From: Bruticola sp004554425
GTDB lineage: Bacteria; Vulcanimicrobiota; Xenobia; Xenobiales; Xenobiaceae
Direction of reading: 5' to 3'
Assembly (NCBI GenBank): GCA_958366945.1
Contig: CATXCY010000008.1
Span: 1-64,000 of the forward strand
Length of the DNA stretch: 64,000 nucleotides
This document shows, piece by piece, positions 54,156-61,472 of this stretch (its first letter is position 1; every line of letters begins with the position of its first letter). Made by a program: the position numbers and the translations under genes. The notes under the pieces were generated by a model. That model was not told the origin of the DNA. It saw only the letters and a list, made by a program, of their open reading frames with translations, and made no database searches.

Positions 54156-54758
54156 CTATCTAAACATTTTCAAGGGACAGCCTTTTTCTCCTGGTGCTTT
54201 TAGGGCTAAAGGTAAACCTGCTATAGTAAAAATTACTTGATCTGCCAAGGAAGCTATGTATTGATTTAGACGCCCCTGACGATCTCTAAATAGACGAGTT
54301 TCTGCTTCAGCTGGAACAATACCCAAACCGAGTTCGTTGGACACCATAATGACATCAAAAGTGGCTCGCTGCAAGGCTTGGCCTAATTTTTTAATTTCAG
54401 GGAAACAGTCTATATTATCATCGATATTTCTAGTTAATCCAGACTCAGACTGATAGTGCAAGGAATCTCTGTAAGTTAAATTGCCCAGCCAAGTAGTTAA
54501 ACAATCGATAAGCACAACTTTAGTGGGAGATTTTATTTCTTCAAGACATTTACCTAAATCGTAAGGCTCTTCAACAGTATAAAAGCGTTGCTGGCGTCGT
54601 TCTTGATGTTTCCTTATGCGTCTAGCCATCTCGTCGTCGCAAGCCACTCCGGCGGCCAAATAGCAGCGTTCTTCCGCTTTGTCGGCTAAAGACATGGCAT
54701 ATTGCTCAGCCCAATCACTCTTGCCGCTGCGGGCGCCGCCCAAAACTAAAGTAATCAT
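54156..54758 (-). CDS. cobU: Adenosylcobinamide kinase / phosphate guanylyltransferase
   Basis: This bifunctional enzyme phosphorylates adenosylcobinamide and adds GMP. The 200-aa protein has the P-loop LVLGGARSGKSDWAEQYA, then LIDCLTTWLGNLT, SNELGLGIVPAEAETRLFRD and a C-terminal ADQVIFTIAGLPLALK. The ATG has GAGG upstream. It lies 21 bases after the CbiR-like gene and is cotranscribed with cobT and cobS. Confidence 0.96.
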   Translation of the reverse strand: MITLVLGGARSGKSDWAEQYAMSLADKAEERCYLAAGVACDDEMARRIRKHQERRQQRFYTVEEPYDLGKCLEEIKSPTKVVLIDCLTTWLGNLTYRDSLHYQSESGLTRNIDDNIDCFPEIKKLGQALQRATFDVIMVSNELGLGIVPAEAETRLFRDRQGRLNQYIASLADQVIFTIAGLPLALKAPGEKGCPLKMFR

Positions 54759-54779
54759 ATTTGCAACCTCAAAAATTAT

Positions 54780-55652
54780 CTATAACAAGCCAGCCCAAGA
54801 GGCCAGCTTAGGATGGTGACAAGTACGTATTAAAGGGTGAACACAATTAAATTCTTGCCAACAAATTAACCAATCGGCGGAAGAAAATACTTCAAAAGTA
54901 AGAGGTAACGGTCCCTTAGAAGAGCTACGTAAAGGTAAAAAATCTAGTAATTCACCTATAAATTTATGTAAGTTGCTTCTATTTTCTGGTTGCAATCCTA
55001 AATGGTCACGCCCAGACTGACTATTTAGCCCGTGCAAATGGATAGTGCCAACTTTAGGCCAAACTTCAGACATAAAAGGCAATAAATCGCCATAATTTTT
55101 CCAAGCGTGGCCGACATCTAGGCAAACAGAAAGGCCCAGTTGTTGCACCAAAGGCCAAATTAAAGCATAATCATAACTAAGATTTTCGACGCACAGCAGC
55201 TCCGGCGATACTAAATTACTATCCAAAAATTTTTCAGCCGTTTGCTTAGTAAAATTGAGCCAAGATCCAACATCGGAAGCAGGTTGCCTGGCGAATTGTT
55301 CCGATTCCCAATGCCAAATATAAGCCCTAGGTTGCAAGCAAGAAAGAGCTTCCACTGCGCGGCGCCATTCTCGTAAAGCTCGTGCTTGCCAAGCCTTGTC
55401 TAAAGGGTGAGCCGTCAGCGAAGACGGTAAATGCACAGTGTAGCCGAAATTAAAATGTTCAGCTAAGTCAGCCATTTCTGCTAACTCTGCAGAAGTTGGA
55501 TAGTTGTCCCCCCCCTCGTATTCGTAGACTATCAGCTCAATATCGTCGACAAAAGGCGCTAAAAAACGCACATTATCAATAATAGAAGCATTGATTGTAC
55601 ATCCGGAAGCACCTATGGCTAATTTTGACCATATAGACCGTGTCAGCTCCAT
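54780..55652 (-). CDS. CbiR-like cobamide remodelling phosphodiesterase (AP endonuclease 2 superfamily)
   Basis: The 290-aa TIM barrel has the metal and catalytic His/Asp/Glu pattern of the AP endonuclease 2/sugar isomerase superfamily: YTVHLPSSL, WHWESEQ, LLCVENLSYD, VCLDVGHAWKNYG, GTIHLHGLNS, GRDHLGL and LTFEVFS. In a cobT-cobU-cobS operon the best candidate is CbiR, the enzyme known from Akkermansia that hydrolyses the phosphoester of cobamides to release a cobinamide-type product for remodelling. The call rests on fold motifs plus context. A sugar isomerase is the alternative, but none fits this operon. Confidence 0.75.
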   Translation of the reverse strand: MELTRSIWSKLAIGASGCTINASIIDNVRFLAPFVDDIELIVYEYEGGDNYPTSAELAEMADLAEHFNFGYTVHLPSSLTAHPLDKAWQARALREWRRAVEALSCLQPRAYIWHWESEQFARQPASDVGSWLNFTKQTAEKFLDSNLVSPELLCVENLSYDYALIWPLVQQLGLSVCLDVGHAWKNYGDLLPFMSEVWPKVGTIHLHGLNSQSGRDHLGLQPENRSNLHKFIGELLDFLPLRSSSKGPLPLTFEVFSSADWLICWQEFNCVHPLIRTCHHPKLASWAGLL

Positions 55653-55690
55653 AATAATTAGCTTGTATTTTCTTAATATTGGCTCTGTCT

Positions 55691-56764
55691 TTACTTTTTA
55701 GCTTTGGCTCCCAAAATAGCTCCACCGACATCACCCATGCCCTCTTCTTCAGAGCTGGTGACTTCATTAAATATAGCCAAAGCTTCTTCAAAAAGAGGCC
55801 AAGCTAAAATAGCTCCGGAGCCTTCACCTAAGCAAAATCCCAAACTCAATAAAGGAGTTAAGCCTAAATATTCCAGTTGCAATCTGTGGGCAGGCTCATT
55901 GGATTGATGAGCGGCAAATAAATATTGGCGTACATTTTTATCTATTAAATCGGCGACCAAGACAGCAGCCGTAACAATAACGCCATCTAAAATAATAGCC
56001 AAACCACGACCAGCAGCTTCCAAAACGCCTCCGGCGATAAAAGCTAATTCCGCTCCACCCATACGAGCCATCAAATCGATAGGATCTTCTACTCCCAAGT
56101 TGCGATCCAGAATACGTTTAACTACAGCTCGCTTAGAAGCTAAAGCTGCCTGATTTAATCCAGTGCCCTCTCCAACTACAACTTCAGGAGCCAAATTCAA
56201 AATATGGCCAGTCAAAGCGGCTGCTGGAGTGGTGTTAGAAATACCCATTTCACCGAAGATGACCGCTCTGGCTCCCTTTTGTGTTTGCTCAATTACAATA
56301 TCACGGCCGTGCTCGAAGCATTTTATACACTCTTCTCTGCTCATGCCATCTTCCAAACTTATATCTTTAGTTCCGAAAACGACTTTTTTGTCTACAACTC
56401 CGTCTTCAGGCTTAAACTTATGTTTAACTCCCACATCGACCAAAATTAAAGACAACCCTTGCTTAGAAGCAAAAAGTCCGGCCACACCTCCACCATGAGT
56501 CAAGCTTATACTATGTTGCCAAGTAACTTCTTGGGGAGCAAAACTTACTCGCTGGGCAAAAACACCATGATCACCAGCTCCAATAATTACCGGAGGCTTG
56601 CCTAAAGATGGACGCAAGCTTTTTTGCAAACAAGCTATTTTAACAGCAACTTGCTCCAATTGGCCCATAGAGCGTGGAGGAATGCTCTTATGGTTGAGGT
56701 GCTCCCAACATTGAGCAGCGAAGCTCTCATCGATAGATTTTATTTTTGTATAGGTGAAATTCAT
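55691..56764 (-). CDS. cobT: Nicotinate-nucleotide-dimethylbenzimidazole phosphoribosyltransferase
   Basis: This enzyme activates the lower-ligand base (dimethylbenzimidazole or a relative) as its alpha-ribotide. The 357-aa protein has VIIGAGDHGVFAQRVSFAPQ, GEMGISNTTPAAAL and the active-site Glu in LGFCLGEGSGAI. ATG 56764 is chosen because GGGGAG sits seven bases upstream; the ATG at 56779 overlaps that Shine-Dalgarno. It is the first gene of the cob operon. I see no cobalamin riboswitch in the short (about 100 bases) upstream region. Confidence 0.95.
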   Translation of the reverse strand: MNFTYTKIKSIDESFAAQCWEHLNHKSIPPRSMGQLEQVAVKIACLQKSLRPSLGKPPVIIGAGDHGVFAQRVSFAPQEVTWQHSISLTHGGGVAGLFASKQGLSLILVDVGVKHKFKPEDGVVDKKVVFGTKDISLEDGMSREECIKCFEHGRDIVIEQTQKGARAVIFGEMGISNTTPAAALTGHILNLAPEVVVGEGTGLNQAALASKRAVVKRILDRNLGVEDPIDLMARMGGAELAFIAGGVLEAAGRGLAIILDGVIVTAAVLVADLIDKNVRQYLFAAHQSNEPAHRLQLEYLGLTPLLSLGFCLGEGSGAILAWPLFEEALAIFNEVTSSEEEGMGDVGGAILGAKAKK

Positions 56765-56832
56765 AAATATGCTCCCCATTAGTTATTTTGACACTTTTGC
56801 AACAGACTATGTTAATTTACAAACAAAAAAAA

Positions 56833-56854
56833 ACAGCTCCCCTTCAGGAGCTGT
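56833..56854 (-). terminator. Terminator of the ispG-dsrEFH operon
   Basis: ACAGCTCC/GGAGCTGT stem of eight pairs, six-base loop, followed on the minus strand by a run of about ten T. It also insulates cobT, whose start is about 70 bases further left. Confidence 0.9.
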
Positions 56855-56861
56855 CTGCTAC

Positions 56862-57140
56862 CTAACTAAAATTGTATACTTTATGCTCCAAGAGAATATC
56901 TACCATTTCGTCTGCTTCTACCAAATGTAAACCTTCTCCGGACTTGTTGCCAACTCCCATGAGTTCGGCTTCCTCTCGCAAAGCGTAGATCTTTCGTTTA
57001 GGGAACATAACCGTCGGAAGCAAAAGGCCTCGCCCTACCAAAAAGATGTCGGCTTTCTCACAATAGCCCAACATACGGCGAGCTTCTACCACAGATTCGC
57101 GTCCTACCACAAAGAGAACAGTCTTTTCGTCCGTACCCAT
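56862..57140 (-). CDS. DsrH/TusB-like protein
   Basis: This 92-aa small alpha/beta protein is third of a DsrE-DsrF-DsrH-like trio; the DsrH call comes mostly from order and size. Sequence clues are TVLFVVGRESVVEARRMLGY, a short VGRGLLLP strand-loop and a C-terminal EADEMVDILLEHKVYNF. Family members form a DsrEFH or TusBCD hexamer that relays sulfur. It starts three bases after the DsrF-like stop. One Cys (GYCEKAD) is present. Its catalytic role in sulfur transfer is uncertain. Confidence 0.65.
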   Translation of the reverse strand: MGTDEKTVLFVVGRESVVEARRMLGYCEKADIFLVGRGLLLPTVMFPKRKIYALREEAELMGVGNKSGEGLHLVEADEMVDILLEHKVYNFS

Positions 57141-57143
57141 ATT

Positions 57144-57512
57144 CTAAAGCCTCAGATGCATATCAGATTTTTTGACCAAATCGGCCAGATCTTCGGGAGA
57201 GATAACTGCACAGCCGGCAAAAAGACCGTCTTCCAACATGCCGCGCAATTCTAAACTGTACTTATCTGCCCAGAATGCCACTCCCCTACTTTTGGCAGAA
57301 GTAAGATATGGCTTGGTGGTATCATTTAGTCGAGAAGAGACGCATTCAGTCACACCGTCACCTATAAAAACCACATCTAGACGGTGTTCGGATAAGCCAC
57401 CTACTAAACCGATAGCAAAAGTCAACACCTCGACTAAGCTATCCTCTGAATAGTTGGCTCTGTTAATGAATAAAACAATATCTTTAGCAGGGAAACCGCA
57501 AGGATAGCTCAT
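57144..57512 (-). CDS. DsrF/TusC-like protein
   Basis: The 122-aa protein has the DsrE/F fold pattern: an N-terminal strand DIVLFINRANYSEDS, FAIGLVGGLSEHRLDVVFIGDGV, then SRGVAFWADKYSLELRGM with the late Cys in FAGCAVISPEDLADLVKKS. The start is ATG 57512, which overlaps the DsrE stop as ATGA and has AGGTGG seven bases upstream; a GTG six bases earlier is too close to it. This shows tight translational coupling within the trio. Confidence 0.75.
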   Translation of the reverse strand: MSYPCGFPAKDIVLFINRANYSEDSLVEVLTFAIGLVGGLSEHRLDVVFIGDGVTECVSSRLNDTTKPYLTSAKSRGVAFWADKYSLELRGMLEDGLFAGCAVISPEDLADLVKKSDMHLRL

Positions 57513-57862
57513 AAGCACACCACCTGATCTACTTGTCCCATCATTTTGGCAATTTCTTCAAAAGTAACAACTTTCACACCAGAACACATATTACCAAGAG
57601 GAATTCCTCTAGACTCTAGGCAAGGGCTACTGACCAAAACCTCGGCTCCGGCATAGGCAAACTTCTGCAACTCTTGCTGAAAATCACCATCATCATTACT
57701 TTTACGCTTCTGCTTACGTACACATTGGTAAACGCCATCGGCAGTAAAAAGTATACATACTTTATGTTCTTTATCTAAAGCTGCCGCGGCCAGAAGAGAC
57801 AAAGTTCGGGAACCGGTACTGGCACTTAGTGAGCGAGTCACCATAAAACCGAGTTTAGCCAC
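57509..57862 (-). CDS. DsrE/TusD-like sulfur relay protein
   Basis: The 117-aa first member of the trio has VCILFTADGVYQCVR followed by AGAEVLVSSPCLESRGIP. The Cys in this loop matches the conserved active Cys of DsrE/TusD, which carries persulfide sulfur. GTG 57862 has GCAGGAGG about nine bases upstream. TusBCD delivers sulfur for tRNA 2-thiouridine in E. coli, and DsrEFH works in sulfur oxidation elsewhere. Neither TusE/DsrC nor other dsr genes is in the window, so the sink is unknown. Confidence 0.8.
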   Translation of the reverse strand: MAKLGFMVTRSLSASTGSRTLSLLAAAALDKEHKVCILFTADGVYQCVRKQKRKSNDDGDFQQELQKFAYAGAEVLVSSPCLESRGIPLGNMCSGVKVVTFEEIAKMMGQVDQVVCL

Positions 57863-57899
57863 CTAAAAACCTCCTGCTGTGAGCTGACCTCATATTGTC

Positions 57900-59114
57900 C
57901 TAGGAATTGCTTCGAGAAGAGTACTTCAACTCTGCGTAACGCTCAATGCGCTCTATAAACTGATCGGCTAAATTATCACCATCCAAAGTAGCTTCGTGAT
58001 GGCCATCGACAAAAAGCAAAGCTTTGGGAGATTCTCCACGTCCGGGAAGAGACAAGCCTATATTTGCATCCTTACCTTCGCCCGGGCCATTGACAATGCA
58101 TCCCATAACCGCGACCTTAAGCTGACTATAACCTTTGAATCCTTTTTCTTTCCAAACAGGAACACGCTCGCGTAAATAGCGACCAACTTCTAAAGCGATA
58201 CTTTGGAAAAGCTGGCTGGAGGTACGACCGCAACCTGGGCAAGAGACAACTTGAGGCAAGAACTGACGGAGTCCTAAACTTTGCAAAATTTCCTGAGCAG
58301 CATAAACTTCCTGAGTGCGACTTTCGCCCGGCTTTGGAGTAAGAGAAACTCTAATAGTATTGCCTATACCTTCATGAAGCAAAATTCCCAAAGCTACAGC
58401 AGAGCTAATTACACCCTTCATACCTACACCGGCTTCAGTTAAACCTAAGTGGAGAGCGTAGGGACAACGCTTATTTAAATCATGATAAACGGTTAATAAA
58501 TCGGGAACATTGGATATTTTGGCAGATAGCACAATATGATCTGGAGCCAAACCATATTTTTCAGCCATTTTCGCTGAGCTCATAGCACTTTCAGCCATAG
58601 TGCGCAAGAAAATTTCTTTATCGCTAACTGGAGAAGCCGAATGTTTGTTTTCCTCAAGCAATTTAGCTAAAAGCTCTTTATCGATAGAGCCTGCGTTGAC
58701 ACCAATACGAGCGACTTTGCCAGCTTTAGCAATAAGTTCGACCATAGTCCGGAAATTGTCATCGTGGTGTTGGCCAGCGCCGACGTTGCCAGGATTGATA
58801 CGTAATTTGTCCAGAGCTTGCAAACAATCGGGATAGCGGCTCAAAAGCAAATGGCCATTGTAATGGAAATCACCGATTAAAGGAACTTGGCACCCCGCCT
58901 CACGCACTTTATCTCTGATGTAAGGAACAGCCTTAGCATCATCTTCGTCTTTAACAGTGAAGCGAACTAATTCGGAACCGGCACGAGCCAATTCCAAAAC
59001 TTGAGCAGCCGTTTCTTCAACGTGAGCAGTGCAAGTGTTGGCCATACTTTGTACAGCCACCGGAGCGTCTTTACCTATGCAAATATTGCCTATCCGAACA
59101 GAATACGCGGTCAT
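57900..59114 (-). CDS. ispG: (E)-4-hydroxy-3-methylbut-2-enyl-diphosphate synthase
   Basis: This [4Fe-4S] enzyme of the MEP pathway makes HMBPP. The 404-aa protein has the TIM-barrel part (VAVQSMANT, PLIGDFHYNGHLLL, LRINPGNVG) and the C-terminal cluster domain with CPGCGRTSS and GCIVNGPGEGKDANIGLS, giving the three cluster Cys. The proteobacteria-style motifs (DFHYNGH) are present. The ATG has a weak Shine-Dalgarno. It heads a four-gene unit with the DsrE/F/H-like trio, 37 bases apart, ending in a strong terminator. Confidence 0.97.
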   Translation of the reverse strand: MTAYSVRIGNICIGKDAPVAVQSMANTCTAHVEETAAQVLELARAGSELVRFTVKDEDDAKAVPYIRDKVREAGCQVPLIGDFHYNGHLLLSRYPDCLQALDKLRINPGNVGAGQHHDDNFRTMVELIAKAGKVARIGVNAGSIDKELLAKLLEENKHSASPVSDKEIFLRTMAESAMSSAKMAEKYGLAPDHIVLSAKISNVPDLLTVYHDLNKRCPYALHLGLTEAGVGMKGVISSAVALGILLHEGIGNTIRVSLTPKPGESRTQEVYAAQEILQSLGLRQFLPQVVSCPGCGRTSSQLFQSIALEVGRYLRERVPVWKEKGFKGYSQLKVAVMGCIVNGPGEGKDANIGLSLPGRGESPKALLFVDGHHEATLDGDNLADQFIERIERYAELKYSSRSNS

Positions 59115-59450
59115 ATTTATTACCAGTTTTTATCTATGCAAGAATTTTTGATACATTAGGATCCTGAAGTTATAGCCTGTTGCTTAAACTCGGGACGCTT
59201 TAACCATGAGACAATCCACTCTATTTTTCTAAAAAGCAGACCGAAGCGAAAGCAGAACCTAAGTAAATGTGCCACACACATACAAGCATTTGTACTATGC
59301 TTGCAACCTATAAATTCACGGGAGCCCCATAACGCCTTCAAAATAGGCCTAAGCATTCTGTAAGGCTTGCAGGCTCTCCTGCCCTTTACCGCACTCGAAG
59401 TGCCTATTTAAGCCTTTTCTATATCTAGACAAAAAAACTTTTTAGAGGAT
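59115..59450. other. 336-base divergent region between ispG and the GT39-like gene
   Basis: It should hold the ispG promoter (minus) and the upstream region of the membrane protein. I see no strong hairpin, tRNA or conserved gene. A 66-codon minus-strand frame at 59156-59356 looks like a chance ORF. Confidence 0.45.
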
Positions 59451-61472
59451 TTGCGCCTCGACTTTACATATGCTAACCTGCCAAACATGCGCAACAATTC
59501 GGTAAAATTTAAGCTTTTTCAAGCAGCGATTATTCTTTGGATACTTCTTTGGGCAGCGGGAAGCTTATATTGGAGCATCTTATCCTCGCCTTATTGCTTC
59601 GGTGAATCGAGCATTTTGAAGCTCTATGCCTATACCGCTTTTCTTCAAGGTAATTGTCATGAATTGTTACATGCTCCAGCACTTTTTACGGTAGCCAAGT
59701 CTTTTATCTCCTGGGGAGGTTGCACTCCCATAACCTTTGCTTTGTTGCAACTAACCGTCTTTTTGCTATATGCAAGCTTAACTGCTTATATAGCTTTTAT
59801 TTTATATGGTCCCAAAGCAAGTTGGCTCAGCTTCTTACTTCTAAGTTTCAGCTTAGGAGCTCTCCAAGGCTTACGTACTTTTTTGCTCGATTATCCTTTA
59901 GCTATTCCTCTGCTATTGCTTTACCTGGCCTATTTGAAAAGCGCCGATTTCAAAAAGCCAATTCCTTGCCTCTTTTTCAGCCTCTCTTTATGGCTCGGTG
60001 CGCAAACAAAATACAGTTTCCTACCTATTTGGGCTCTTCCACTTTGTCTGGCTTTGTTGGGACGCAGTTTTTATCGCGCTATCACATCTGGAGCACAAAC
60101 ACCTGTCAAAAGTTTCAGCCAAGCTTGGTATACAGATCGCCGCCCCTGGTTAACTTGTCTTGGTAGCCAGATCATTTTACTAATTTTTACCATTGCCGCC
60201 TGGCACAGTTCTACGCCTTTTCACAAACTTAGCGCTTGGAGCTTGACTTGTTGGCAAATTGGCCCATTAGCTGCCGCCCTATCAGCCGGAGCAGCTTTTT
60301 ATTTTCTCGCCAAATCTGCGCTGCTACCAGCTTGGCAACGTCTTGCTCGCGGCTGGGCCACTTGTTGCCTAGGACTCAGCTTGAGTGCCTGGAGTTACAC
60401 AAGTAATTTGGAAGCTATTTTCAGCCACACGGCAGCCAATTTCACTCATAGCGGCCTAAGCGTATGGGCTTGGCTTAGCAATGTGCCAGCAGCTTGGCTG
60501 AGCTACTTAAGTGCTGTCTGCCAAGGCGATTTACTGCCATTTCCCTGGGCATTTTTAGCCTTAGGCGGCTTATTATTCAGTTTAATAAGGCGACGCGGAA
60601 GACAAAGGAATATTTTTTGGGCGGCAGCTCTAGTCGGCCCAGCACTACTGATGCAAATTCTGCCTTGGGATCACGCTTATCAGCGTTTTTTCGCTCCGTT
60701 ACTGCCTTGGCTGTCCATTTTAGCTACTTACTGTTTAATAGAGTTAAGTCGCTTCCATAAGTTTGGTCTGGCTTTAAGCGCAATACTGATTTTATTAATG
60801 TGGATAGAGGCGGCGACTTTCAGTTTAGCTTGGGCTTTACCTACTTACTCAGCACATTTGCCTCAAATGAGTCCCAGTCATTTTCTAGGTGAAGGTCTTA
60901 GCTTAAACATTCCCCGTAGCCAGCGAACGCCCCTGAGCAATTTGCAAGAAAGTCTTCATCCACTTTGCCCTGCAACTGAAGGCAGTCCAATATCTTTAGC
61001 CATAGATCCCTTGAAGCCAACTTTCTTTACCATTGAACCATTGCAACAGCCTTGGTTTGCTGAGCTGACCCAATTGTGCCTTCGTTTGTCTTCTCTTAAT
61101 AGTGAGTTAAAACGGCCACTACCCTTAATTGTTTTGGCAGAATTAAATGGCTGCGAGTTAAAAGGAGAAAGCCTAGCCATGGAACTACGCCTTTGGTGTG
61201 CCGAGCGTAAGCTATCTCCTTATATGAAAATAGTAGGCATAAACAGACCAGAAGCTTATAACCAAGCCGTCTCGAAATGGCCAAATAACCTGACGGTATT
61301 AGTCAGCAACAGAAACGCTCCCAGCCTAAGGTTGCAAAATGACATACGCCCTTGGCTAGATAACCATAATCTATTAAAGCGCAGCCAAGATGGCAGCAGC
61401 AGTTTTACCATACTGTATTACGCTTCTTCAAAAGCGCACCTATTTAGCCGAATTTTGCTCCCGCAGAGCTAA
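59451..61472 (+). CDS. Polytopic membrane protein, GT39/ArnT-like glycosyltransferase type
   Basis: The ~673-aa protein has ten or more hydrophobic helices in the first ~450 residues (FQAAIILWILLWAAGSLYW, ALLQLTVFLLYASLTAYIAF, LLSFSLGALQG and others), then a ~200-residue soluble tail. The helix layout, with SYGxS- and YxxPLAIPLLLLYLAY-type segments, resembles PMT/ArnT glycosyltransferases, which use lipid-linked sugars, but the acidic pair of the first loop is not obvious (PYCFGES instead). TTG 59451 has AGAGG only two bases upstream; an ATG at 59487 is an alternative. The stop overlaps the next gene by 33 bases. Confidence 0.6.
   Translation: MRLDFTYANLPNMRNNSVKFKLFQAAIILWILLWAAGSLYWSILSSPYCFGESSILKLYAYTAFLQGNCHELLHAPALFTVAKSFISWGGCTPITFALLQLTVFLLYASLTAYIAFILYGPKASWLSFLLLSFSLGALQGLRTFLLDYPLAIPLLLLYLAYLKSADFKKPIPCLFFSLSLWLGAQTKYSFLPIWALPLCLALLGRSFYRAITSGAQTPVKSFSQAWYTDRRPWLTCLGSQIILLIFTIAAWHSSTPFHKLSAWSLTCWQIGPLAAALSAGAAFYFLAKSALLPAWQRLARGWATCCLGLSLSAWSYTSNLEAIFSHTAANFTHSGLSVWAWLSNVPAAWLSYLSAVCQGDLLPFPWAFLALGGLLFSLIRRRGRQRNIFWAAALVGPALLMQILPWDHAYQRFFAPLLPWLSILATYCLIELSRFHKFGLALSAILILLMWIEAATFSLAWALPTYSAHLPQMSPSHFLGEGLSLNIPRSQRTPLSNLQESLHPLCPATEGSPISLAIDPLKPTFFTIEPLQQPWFAELTQLCLRLSSLNSELKRPLPLIVLAELNGCELKGESLAMELRLWCAERKLSPYMKIVGINRPEAYNQAVSKWPNNLTVLVSNRNAPSLRLQNDIRPWLDNHNLLKRSQDGSSSFTILYYASSKAHLFSRILLPQS

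Noticed and set aside
56765..56860. Cobalamin riboswitch upstream of cobT
   Set aside because: The region is too short and has none of the conserved B12-box sequence.
59156..59356. 66-codon ORF upstream of ispG
   Set aside because: It has an atypical composition, no Shine-Dalgarno and no recognisable family.
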